The notes under the pieces are model-generated. The model did not search any database. It was given only the letters and a program-made list of their open reading frames with translations, and had not been told where the DNA came from. A stretch of 64,000 nt of DNA from Bursaphelenchus xylophilus. Taxonomy: Eukaryota; Nematoda; Chromadorea; Rhabditida; Aphelenchoididae. The stretch spans positions 3,224,001 through 3,288,000 of the forward strand of contig CAJFCV020000006.1 of NCBI GenBank assembly GCA_904066235.2. The letters are read 5' to 3'. The translations under genes and the position numbers were made by a program. Below are positions 23,873 to 33,953 of this stretch, one piece after another. Numbering within the stretch: the first letter of the stretch is position 1; each line of letters starts with the position of its first letter.

Positions 23873-26059
23873 ATGACTAACAATTCATTTTTTCAACTTC
23901 CCAATGTCAAAACTGATATTTTTTATTCAAAATCGCATGTTATCCACAAATACGATGTAGAAGTGCGAAAAATCATTTCAGTCCGAAAGGGCGTTGCCTT
24001 CTTCCAAGAACTCTCCGAGCAGAGTTTGAAGTAAGTAATTTTCCCTTTGTTTTCGAATTTTAGAACCGTCAGGAGGAGGATGTGGCCGTTGTTATCACCG
24101 ATATTATTTTAGGTCCTCCAGATCGGAAAGGATAATACTATGCTCTTCGCTGGTGAGAAGAATTATGGATGCCAATTATCCGGAAGTGGATATGGTTTAT
24201 GATGGAAAGAAGCTAATGTATACGAGCTCTCCGATCGAATGCATGGATTTTGATGCACCCCAACATAAAATTGGAGACTTTGACGATACCAATGATTATA
24301 TAGTGTCAGTGAACCGGCACTCAGCGATGGAACTCGGCCAAATGTCTCCAAATGATGTTACCATATTTTTGGAGCTTTTGACTTCGAATCCATTGATGTA
24401 TGAGTTCCAAATGCATCCTCTCCAAAAGCAATGGCTCTTCGTGCGGAATGGAGATGGATACGAGAATTTCGACCAAACCTCGATCTTTCTGAGACGAGGA
24501 ATTAAGAAGGTCGTCAATCTCCAGCCCGCCGACCACAAGTCGGCGGGTTTTGCGTCTATCGTGGTAATTGACAGTAAGTTTTGCATTCTGTTGCCTAGTG
24601 TAATATATTTTTTGCTATTGAGGCTTTTTTATATGATTTATATTGTTGATTGTCTTTAGAGTTGCTTGAATCGAGTTTATAGAGTTTGAAAAACACGAAA
24701 ATGTAATGATTGATTAGATTTTCAAAGATTTCTGATATTATCCATGATAGTTTTTTATCTAAATTTTAATAATTTCTATGGGGTTTAAAGCTAAGAAATG
24801 CTTCTCCGAGTATTTCTGGGTATAATATACTTTCTTCTCGACTAATCGCGTGTATTTTAGTAAAGCTGGAAGGTTTCTACAGCCTTCTAAACTTCGAGTA
24901 TCTCAACTCGATCCTCATCAAGCGTTCGCGCGTTGATGTGGACATAAATGAGACGGAGAGGAATCTTCGTGGTGTAATCTTCGGATTTGAATTGGATAAG
25001 CGCCAGAGGATCGTCTTCGAACGACTTTCGGACGTGGGAATTGGGCAGATATTGTAAGTTAATTTTTATTTTTTTTCTTCTGTTTTTAGGACTAAGAAGT
25101 TGTGGAATAGCCGTAAGGGGAATGGAAGTTCGTATTTGAACTTTTTTATTTCAGTTTTCCGGATTCAGAGTTCAAGGTCATCGATTATCTGGAGAACAAA
25201 TACAAAGTTAGAATTAATCCGGATCTGTTTGCCATGATGACCCCCGAAGGAAACGTATACCCGCAGGAGTTTGTTTACCCAATTCCCGGCCAGTTCATCA
25301 ACAAATCGATGAGGGAGACATGTGACGAAATGTTTAATGTAAGAATTTTTGATTTTATAAAATTTTGGAAATTGATGTTTAAAAAATGACTTTAATTGTC
25401 GTATTCCAGTACAAAGTCAACAACCCAGACGAGATTTACAATGAGATCATCAAGTACCACTCGGTTTACCCAGAATACGCCGAGTATTTTGAGAAGTTTG
25501 GAGTCAGATTGATGAACAATATTTGTATGCCCAATTATGAGGAAGATTGGGAGCTGGATTCGGGATATCTTTCGGATGAAATGGAAAAACGATCCAGATT
25601 CAGCTCGGGAAGGTAGGCTTAGTTTATGATGAGATATTTTTTATATTGTAGTAGGTGGTTTTCAAAAAAAAAAAGAAAAAATTTGTTGGATTAGAGCTGG
25701 ATAGTGATATAAAATGATGATGATAGGAAAGCATATGCCTTAGGATATATGTGGAGGATATTTAGAGATTTTCCGCACCTATGATATTGAATTGCCACCT
25801 TTTTTTTGATTTTTTCACGGTTTAAAAAAGAATTTTTTAATTTTCCCCTTGAGATTTCGAAAATTATACCATGATGCAGATAATAAGTATCAAAAAATGC
25901 TTTTCTAACATACTACGATAATTTAGACATACCACTTCCAGGTTGATAAAAAAAATTTTTTGTTTTTTCGCACAGTGCAAAAATTTAGACAGTATTTTCA
26001 ATTTTTTTTTTATTTTTGTATCAATTTTTACTTTCAGAGAATCCGCTTTCTATGATTGA
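23873..26059 (+). CDS. Argonaute-like protein lacking MID and PIWI (N-L1-PAZ only), paralogue 1
   Basis: Six exons join in frame to 406 residues: 23873-24030, 24113-24573, 24861-25053, 25155-25338, 25410-25612 and 26038-26059. HKYDVEVRKI (about 25-34) and VYDGKKLMYT (81-90) match the Argonaute N domain pattern. Residues about 225-320 match PAZ: VIDYLENKYKVRINPD, then VYPQEFVYPIPGQF, the position of the (Y/F)xPLE...GQR element. Residues about 333-365 resemble the start of linker L2 (EYFEKFGVRL). The frame then ends after a short acidic, Ser-rich tail (GRESAFYD), where a full Argonaute would continue with MID and PIWI. Argonautes bind small RNAs; PAZ holds the RNA 3' end. Without MID and PIWI this protein cannot slice. 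A TTTTCAG 30 nt before the ATG could be a spliced-leader acceptor. The last 7 codons rest on one weakly supported exon. Confidence 0.8.
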
Positions 26060-26774
26060 GTCCACCTGATTTTTTCAAATCTAATCAAGCCGATGGCAAA
26101 AGATAACCAATACTTTAATATTGTTTTACTAACGTTTTTTTTATATAACTAAAGTTTTCTTAGCTTACTTTAACGTGAAAATGTTATTAGAAAACTATTT
26201 GTATTTGTCTAGAAATTCAATTTCATAGTCTCCTATTTCGAAAACTAATTTTTTTATAACTTTTTTATAACTTTAGTGGCATTGTATTTAGTTGTCTTTT
26301 CAATTTTAACTTCTCCAATCCCTCTACAATATATTGCAATTTATAATGTCTGGCTTGAAGCTACTTCTAATAAACAGTTGGAGAATCCCTTGTCGACGGC
26401 AAAATCCAGGTCAACACCTTGAATATTTTCTTTTGTTTTATGTTGTAATTGGGCTTTTTGAAATTTTTTGCAAAATTGGTCGATTGGTTTGGCGTTTATA
26501 GCAAAATAAAGTAGACTTTGAAAGATTAGAGTGGGATAAAGAGCTGTGTTTGACTATAATATTTACAATACGAGGCGAAAAATTAGTACCGAAATTAAAA
26601 TCTTAGGATTTCTGAAGGCTTTTTCACGCAATTTCAAGGAATTTTTGAGTTCAAAAGGCTTTTCGAAGCCCTAAATTTTTGGACTGTTTTGAATTAAGAT
26701 TGCAAAGATGATCAGGAAAGATTCGTACATATTTTTTGACTTTATCTTATGTTTTTTCAGAGGTAGTATTATAA
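26060..26774. other. spacer between the two Argonaute-like genes
   Basis: AT-rich, with no MID- or PIWI-like coding sequence in any frame that I can see. This matters because a continuation of paralogue 1 would have to lie here. TTTTTTCAG at 26752-26760, 14 nt before the next ATG, could be a trans-splice acceptor. Confidence 0.6.
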
Positions 26775-29121
26775 ATGCACAATTATTTGACTCGTTGCCT
26801 CTTTCGAAAGGATCATATGCTCTTTAAGTACGATGTTTTTATTGAGTTGATGACGCCAGCCTACAATGATTACGAGGAGAACGAGATCTCGGCGAGAGAG
26901 GACAAGTAAGTGAGATTGAGGATAAATAATTTTTTTCTGAGCTTCTCCCATGTTGTCGATTGCAACTGATTGCAAAAAAGTCAAGTTTAAATCTTTAGTC
27001 GTTGCCAAGAGCAAGGTTTTTTTCAAACTTTACGTCGACCAATTTCAGGTCCGTGGCCTCCGAAAAGATCATGTTGACTGAAAAAATTGTGGCCGACTAT
27101 ATTCGTATATACCACAGTCACTTATGTTTCGTATATGATTCGAAGCATCTATGCTATCTGCATCAACCGATGCCTTTCCCGTTCCACATCGGTGAAATTC
27201 GAATGGACCACAAGGCATTTCTTATTAAGATGAGCTTCAGTGAAGCCCAAAGAATCGGCGATTTGGACCAGGAGACTTTGGAGATTTTTGGCGCCCTCTT
27301 GATCAGCCAGGCATTGAAGCACCGGCTGAGATTTGAACCTCTTCAATATGCGCACCTCTATGTGCCGGAAGATGCCTGTTATGAAAATAGGGATGGAACA
27401 GGCGTCATTCTTCGTCTGGCTTATAAGAGGACCGTTTACCTGACGGATGGTGGTGATACGCCCTCCAATGAAGTCCCCACAGACTTCATTGGAGGAGCTA
27501 TTGTGGTAAGAGACAGTAAGTTTTGTCTGTTGTACGATTTGATTCGCCCATAGGCGGGCCTGCGACAAAAAAAAATTCGGCCAAAAATGGCTAGGGAGGA
27601 CTGAAAGTACTCCTTTTTTATGGAAGAATTACCCTCTACGGTAGATCTAGGTATGAAACTTTTCGTGCCAAAACTCGTGAAAAAGTCTCATACTATCACA
27701 TAAAAATACTATCCGACTTAGCACATAAAATATTTGGAATTTTCTGCAAAGAGCTAGGAGTCTCGCATGTCCTAGAAAAATTAATCGCGCAAAAGTTTCA
27801 TGAAAATTTACCATGTAAGGTAAACTTATTCCCGCTGATTTCAGTAAAGTTAGAGCCTACCTTTGGTAGCCTCTTTTCCCTGTACGACTTATGGGCGAAG
27901 AGGCGGCTCCATGGGGAAGGCGACCGGGAAATCGAAGACACCTTCCAAGGGGTCTGTTTCCGGGTTTGCTTTGACCCAAAACAGCGAATAAAATTCGCAC
28001 GATTTAGCGATGGGCCGATTGGTGATATCCAGTAAGTTTCCAGACATAAATTTTTTTTTGCCTATTTCTATACCGATACTTTTAGGTTTGAACATGGAAA
28101 CGTCGCTGATTATTTTAACAATAAGTTTGGGGTATTCGTAAACCCAACTTTCAAGGCGATGGTCACTGAAAAGAGACAGTTTTATCCAATTGAATTTGTG
28201 TATCCCGTCCAAGGACAATTTGTTGGAAAAAAGGAACGAGAAAAGGTCAACGATTGGAAGGAGGTAAACAATTTTTCAGCTCTGACTAGGGAACTGTACA
28301 AACTGACCATCACCAAATGGTAAGTGTAATATTATACACCGTTGGAAAGCCCTTGAGAAGTAATACATACAGCGGGGGACCTGATCCAGTGGAAAAAAAC
28401 GTACCATTTTGCATCCGGGAAGTATCCAAAATATGGCAAAATCCTTCCCTCTCCAAGTGAAAAAACAGATTTCAAAAGCGCGTCCGCTCTTTTTGTGAAG
28501 AAAAGGAGGTGCCCTTCAAAACGAAGTTTTTTTTCACTTGGACAGGGAAGCATTTTGCCACTTTTTTGATACTTCCCGGCTGCAAAATGGTACGTTTTTT
28601 GCCACTGTATCAGGTCCCTCACTGTAGTAGTACTAAGGCTTTCGAACGGTGTATAATATTATACTTGCTATTTGGTGATGGTCAGTTTGTACACTTTGCT
28701 AGTAAGTACACCCTAAGGCGTTCTTCTTTTTGCAGTTTCGACTCCTTGAACATGAACTCCGAAAGAAACATGAAGAATTGTTTCACCAAGCTCTAAATGC
28801 TGGCGATTTCGCTGATTTTTTTCAATTTTTCGGAATGAAGACTTGCGGATATGAGGACAAGCCATTGTCTTCTCTACAAAGGTCGAGGAGCAATAGTGGC
28901 GCGACGTAAGTCATTTTTTTGTTCCAATGCCGCTTCTGCAACAAGAAACCGATAATATAAATTGCAGAGTAGAAATATGCATGGACACATCGCATATTTC
29001 TACTCTGCAATTTATATTATCGGTTTCTTGTTGCAGAAGCGGCATCGGCACTGACGGTGGCCCCTCTGGATTGGTTTCTCCGGCCGCCACGCACGATGAG
29101 GACGAAGGTCCGCAGGACTGA
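26775..29121 (+). CDS. Argonaute-like protein lacking MID and PIWI (N-L1-PAZ only), paralogue 2
   Basis: Six exons, 405 residues: 26775-26905, 27049-27515, 27845-28031, 28086-28263, 28736-28905 and 29037-29121. Intron positions and phases match paralogue 1 throughout, so this is a tandem duplicate. MLFKYDVFIEL (about 20-30) and FVYDSKHLCYL (71-81) mark the N domain. VADYFNNKFGVFVNPTF and FYPIEFVYPVQGQFVGKK (about 268-311) mark PAZ. ADFFQFFGMKT corresponds to the start of L2. The tail is Gly/Ser/Asp-rich and ends THDEDEGPQD. MID and PIWI are again absent, and the frame closes with a clear TGA. The protein has diverged strongly from paralogue 1 but keeps the same length and architecture. Intron 4 holds a MITE inside a foldback; intron 5 and exon 6 carry a perfect 54-bp inverted repeat. 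Confidence 0.82.
28286..28705. repeat. foldback with a MITE at its axis (intron 4 of Argonaute-like paralogue 2)
   Basis: The left arm (about 28286-28367) contains CAAACTGACCATCACCAAAT and GTATAATATTATACACCG-like blocks. The right arm (28627-28705) contains their complements in mirrored order. The CAGTGGGG-type MITE at 28370-28624 occupies the centre, with about equal spacing on each side. Confidence 0.85.
28370..28624. mobile_element. CAGTGGGG hairpin MITE, copy 4 (at a palindrome axis)
   Basis: Full length, left end CAGCGGGGGACCTGATCCAG, right end CAGGTCCCTCACTG, with TA on both sides. It lies inside an intron of the second Argonaute-like gene. Confidence 0.9.
28927..29045. repeat. perfect 54-bp inverted repeat with 11-nt loop
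   Basis: The arms 28927-28980 and 28992-29045 are exact reverse complements over all 54 bases; the loop is 28981-28991. The right arm spans the last part of intron 5, its acceptor (TTGTTGCAG, ending at 29036) and the first nine bases of exon 6. The left arm lies wholly in the intron. In the transcript this would bury the 3' splice site in a stem. Confidence 0.97.
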
Positions 29122-29255
29122 AGATTCATTTTACGGAGGTGCGGCTACAATGGGAACTACAGCTTTTTTTAATTCCTTATTTTCTGTGAACGTGTGCGGA
29201 ATTATGGCTTGTGAAACTGGAAAACTAACAAAAAAATCATTCCAACTCCCGTTTA

Positions 29256-29410
29256 TCAGTCTGTCGGAAAAATAACGGCGGATCGTCGCAGCAAAATGTC
29301 TCGCCTCGCCGCTATCGCGCACCAAATCCCAAGTCGCGGCTTGCAGTCGCAAAGCGATGATGAGCGACTCCGAGGCGCGACGATCCGCCGTTATTTTCCC
29401 GACAGACTGA
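29256..29410. mobile_element. TCAGTCTGTCGG MITE, copy 1
   Basis: A 155-bp palindromic element with ends TCAGTCTGTCGG and CCGACAGACTGA, TA on both sides, and long inner arms (AATAACGGCGGATCGTCGC and complement). It starts 134 bp after the stop of Argonaute-like paralogue 2, so it may lie in that gene's 3' UTR. A second copy is at 47332-47464. Confidence 0.85.
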
Positions 29411-29864
29411 TAATTCCAATTCAGTTTTGCCATAGTCGACTTCAGCACACCACACATAAAAATTGTGTATTTTATTGTCTCCACTATATTCTCCCTGCTT
29501 ATTTCCCTTGCCGTCTGCTAAGAAATGTTTTTTTTTGTCTTCTAACCTTTTTTGAATTTAGTCTCTGTACAACGAACCTTGCTGTCTTTTTTTATGAACT
29601 ATTTTTTTCTACAGCTCTGTGCAACGAACCCTATTTGCCTTTTTATTTTTCCTACTAATATTTTCGGGGGTTTTTGTATGCGATCTTCACAGTTTCAAAC
29701 TTGCGACGCCGAAGATTGACGTTTTCCCCCACTATTCCTGCAATAAACTTATCGTAATCATTTTTTTCGGTTAGCTGTCGATAACTTTTAATTTGCCTAT
29801 TTACACACTGTAAACAGTTAGACTAGCTTATATTTACATTAAAACCAGTATATATACAAACTTG

Positions 29865-31210
29865 TCACGTAGGCATCAAAGATCCCCTCCGTGCAATCTC
29901 TTCGGCGTCACCGTTCTCCAGCGAGCGCTCTTCTCGGAGTAGGATTTCCTGAGCCGTGGAGAGGACTAGACGACCATCTCGGGTCCACATTTTGCCATGG
30001 ATCAAGGCTCGGCTTGCAGCTGAAATTCGTTTTTTTATATTATACTGGACACACTGATATCAAAAAATCAAAAATTAAGATTTCAGGAAAACATTTTCCA
30101 ATTTTGCCTCTAAAACGAACAAAAAAAACAAATTCTTACCTCCAATCGGACTTTCAGTTTCATAAAGCACCCAGTCATTGTCAATTCGGAAGTCGGGTCG
30201 ATGAATCCACATGGAATGATCCAACGACGCCGCCATTCCCAATCTGAATCCTGCGGCCGCATTCGCGAACAGAGGCGTTCCAACTGGCGCCACATCCGAT
30301 ATGAAAGCCGCAACGCAATGGTGGAGGTGTTCGTCATCGCCCAGCGGGGTCAAACTTCGAACCCATATTGCGAATTTCATCGGTCGATTGGTGGGCATGT
30401 TGATGTACTTCCGAGGGGTAATCACTTTGATTCCAAAGATGTCGGGTAGCTCCAGAACGCGGCGATATTGCGCCACAGCTAATTTACCTTCGGGGGAAAT
30501 GGAGCGAGGATCATCGAGCATCCTGAAAAATTGTAAAAATTTTTGAGCATGATTTATATGACATCAAAAACTTCTATCCAACATGACATCATGATTTCGA
30601 AATTTGATGTAACTTTCATCTCTAAAAATTAAAATTCAAAGACAAAATCTCCTACCTCTTTAACAGAGTCCTAACATCTTCACACTCCTCTGGCGGCGGA
30701 ACATTCGGCATTTCGGGTTCATGTCGAATCGAATCCGGCTCCATTTTTTGAAATGAGATTGAAGTCGTAAACACCGTCGATTTGTGTTGTTTGGCTTGCA
30801 CTAACCTTGTCGCAAAACTTCGACCATCTCGCACTCGAGTTACCTCGTAAACAATGGGAATACTTTTGTCTGCCGGGGCCAGGAACTGACAATGAAGACT
30901 GTGTGGATGAAATGACGGATCAATTGTGTTGTTGGCGGCCATGAGGGCTTGTCCAACCACTTGACCTCCGTAGACTCTGTGGCCGTCTTTTCGACCAGGC
31001 AGTTGATGAGTTGAGCTACAATTCAGAAAATTACTCCATAGAAGGAATAGTTGACACATGAGTCAAGCGATGATCTCTCTGTCTAAAAGCCAAGCAAAAA
31101 AAGAAAACCATTTACCTGAAGACATTCCTGTTGATGTGCTTCAATTTCAAAAATGTATCGACCAAATCTTCATGTCCGTATTCATCATGCTGTTTTGGTT
31201 TCGGTTCCAT
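29865..31210 (-). CDS. acyl-CoA thioesterase II (ACOT8-like)
   Basis: Four exons join in frame to 330 residues: 31116-31210 (ATG), 30656-31015, 30140-30522 and 29865-30019 (TGA). The family hydrolyses acyl-CoAs to free acids and CoA, in animals mainly in peroxisomes. Two hotdog folds are recognisable. The N-terminal one has RVYGGQVVGQALMAA and FHPHSLHCQFLAPAD, then VRDGRSFATRLVQAKQ. The C-terminal one has ASLDHSMWIHR, YETESPIG and ASRALIHGKMWTRDGRLVLS. Length is close to the family norm. The C-terminus is RRGSLMPT, with no SKL-type peroxisomal signal, so the usual targeting is not evident. It converges with Argonaute-like paralogue 2, with a 743-bp gap. Confidence 0.92.
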
Positions 31211-31711
31211 CCAAGATCAGGCTGAATTTGTGAAGCGATACCTGTAAAAGACAAAGTAGTCGTATAAAACAAATTTGGAATTTGCATCGACCTTTAAAAC
31301 TCAGAAAAAAATGGATTTTGGATCAAAAATCGAAATTTTAGGTGTCTATTACAATGTCCGATGCAAAATGCCGCAAATTGGAAGGAATTCCCAAACAAAA
31401 ATAAGTCTAAAACATTCAGGAACTCTATTCTAACCTCAAACAAAACACCTCCCCAGCCCGATTCAAAAATGCACCCGAGAGAACCCAAAACTTTAGTTTA
31501 TATACCTAAACTGTCTTTTGATCGAAAAGACGTCGAAAATGAAGAGGACTTCCCACTAAAACAACAAAACACGAAAGGAAATTATGTGATAACGACAAAG
31601 AACAGCGTAGCCAGCCAAAACACGAAAAATTTGAAGAGAAAAAAGTTCAAAACATATTACACATTATACCTAATCGAAAGATCTTAAAATTTGTGACATT
31701 TTCGGCTTTAT

Positions 31712-32520
31712 AAAATATGATGCCAAGTGATATTCGTAGGCCTTTTCTGGCCAATGATGTGTTTGTCTATGCTTGTGCCCATTCAAGTGGCAAATTGCAT
31801 TTGCTAGACAGTAAACAAGTAAAACTTTCAATAAAACTAAAATAAATCCCTTTCTTTTGAGATGCTCTGAACTAATGTCACGTGTATCTTGACTTGATGG
31901 GTTCGCTCGAATTTGTTGGTTGTTTTGGTAATACTTCGGTTCCATTAGGTGTTACATTTCGGGCCGTAAACGAGTTATACAGTTGGGGACCTGATCCAGT
32001 GGCAAAAAGCGTACCACTTTGCATCCGGGAAGTATCAAGAATATGGCAAAATGCTTCCCTTTCCAAGTGAAAAAACTTTCGAAAGCGCGCCCGTTCTTTT
32101 TGTGAGGGAAAGGGAACGCCCTTTAAAAAGCAGTTTTTTTTTACTTGGACAGGGAAGCATTTTGCCACATTTTTGATGCTTCCCGGATGCAAAACGATGT
32201 TTTTTGCCACTGGATCAGGTCCCCACTGTATGACTCGTTTATGGCTCGAAGAACAAAATTTAACACCTAATGGAATCAAAGTATTACCAAAACAACCAAC
32301 AAATACGAATGAACCCACCAAGTTAAGATCCACGTGTTATTAGGTCAGAACATCTCAAAAGAAAGGGATTTATTCGCGTTTTATTGAAAGTTTTACTTGT
32401 TTACTATCTAACAAATCCAATTTGCCACCTGACTGGGTACAAGCATAGACAAACACATCTCTAAATTGGCCAGAAAAGGCCTACGAATATCACATGGTAT
32501 CATTTCGGAAAACCTCAAAA
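31712..32520. repeat. 0.8 kb palindrome with a MITE at its axis
   Basis: The arms are about 31712-31977 and 32231-32520. They share mirrored blocks such as GATATTCGTAGGCC, AAAGGGATTTAT-type sequence, TTGGTTGTTTTGGTAATACT and CCATTAGGTGTTA. The arms are diverged by scattered substitutions but collinear throughout. MITE copy 5 sits at the centre. Confidence 0.88.
31980..32228. mobile_element. CAGTGGGG hairpin MITE, copy 5 (at a palindrome axis)
   Basis: Full length, CAGTTGGGGACCTGATCCAG to CAGGTCCCCACTG, with TA on both sides. Its internal hairpin is intact. Confidence 0.9.
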
Positions 32521-32701
32521 TAGAATACCGAATTGACCTGTAGCTGACGATTATTACAGTTCACAACATGCCTAACAAAATTTCACTGCTGATATAGCCA
32601 ACCGGCTACCAAAACCTTCAGCAAATTCGATAGAAAAGTACAAAAGATATTACACTTGACCGAACCTCAGGAAATGGCAAAATTTGAATTCTTTCTCAAC
32701 A

Positions 32702-32735
32702 TTTCCCAATGTCTCCTGCTGGAGACATTGGGAAA
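32702..32735. repeat. short perfect hairpin, 15-bp stem and 4-nt loop
   Basis: TTTCCCAATGTCTCC, loop TGCT, then the exact complement. A compact intergenic stem-loop. I see no terminator-like run of T after it on the plus strand. Confidence 0.9.
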
Positions 32736-33953
32736 CGTGGAACAACAAAATTGGCCGCGTAAAAAAGACCAGGAGCAGCCTAAACTCTATGAAAAAGTCC
32801 AAAACTGATCACAAACCTGACTCGAGACGAATTCCCCCTTTCCTCGGATATTTTCGGCCGAAATCCGAGTCATTTTGTTCTCTTCCATCTCGTGGCTCTT
32901 TCGATCAGAGGCGATTGCACTTTGACCCGAGGGAAAACAACTAAAAAAATTACCTCATTTTAGGTGTTAATTGGGTGCGCAGTTCGAAATTAAGTTGAGT
33001 TCACGTGAAGATCAAGTAAACACTGTCAAGACAGGTCTTCTTTGGACTGATCTAATATTTTAACATTTATTTTAACCATAATAACAACAGTGATGTTAGC
33101 CTAAAATACGAAAAGACGATAACAAATTGAGAGAATGCCAAAATTAAATTCCAGTTTGTACAATACGCGAAGAACTTACAATCAGACGTGTCTTTTATGA
33201 ACAAACAGCACTTGTACTCCGACTTTACAGAAAGCTTGGGGAGTTGAGACAGAAAAGTTCGAGAATTTCCAAAAAATCCGTCATCGTTACGAAATATGAT
33301 GTAAACCATGGTTAGAAACATGTAAAACGGTTAGAAAAAAATTACAGATACTCAAAGTAGCACTGTAAAACTACTGATATTATTTTACACCCGATGAATT
33401 GATATTAAAACATGTCATTATGACAGTCACCATGACATATGAAAGATGACGGATTTTTCGGAAAATTTTGTTACAATATTGAAGAATACGAGACAACCCG
33501 TTGTTATAAAAATTTTCGGCTGCAACAGAATGCTAGAACTCAACCTATCACCTAAAAAATACCTACTACAATATAAAAACTTCAAATTTTTGAAAATCAT
33601 TAAAATTCTTATTAATGGAGACCAATAGTCTGCCGAATACACCAACACAAATTTTCGATTCTGCTGCAGTCGTTGGGAAATCGCTCGGGTAAGGATTACG
33701 GGGATTACTGTACGAAAAAACTACCGTTCTATTGACCAAAAAAAAAACTCTTGAGACGCAAATTAGCTTAAAACTAGGGTGGATCGGTGTCGTTTTGTGA
33801 ACAAAATTATATTATTATGGCGCTACCCGAGGTCAACATTCGAAGTGACAGTAAGCGAGGCGGTTACTGTGTGGATTACTGTAGATCTGAGACGGATCCG
33901 GAGAACATAGGGGAGGGCTGAAAGACGTCGGAATTGGGACCGGTTGAGGTGGA

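Larger units (their letters stand above)
31211..33953. other. intergenic region between ACOT8-like and BPI-like genes
   Basis: Both neighbours are on the minus strand, so this is upstream of the thioesterase and downstream of the BPI-like gene. It holds a large palindrome with a central MITE (31712-32520) and a 15-bp perfect hairpin (32702-32735). No exon chain is visible. Confidence 0.5.

Noticed and set aside
25613..26774. hidden MID/PIWI continuation of the first Argonaute-like gene
   Set aside because: All three plus frames are broken by frequent stops and show no PIWI-like motif. The only in-phase exon found closes the protein at 26059.
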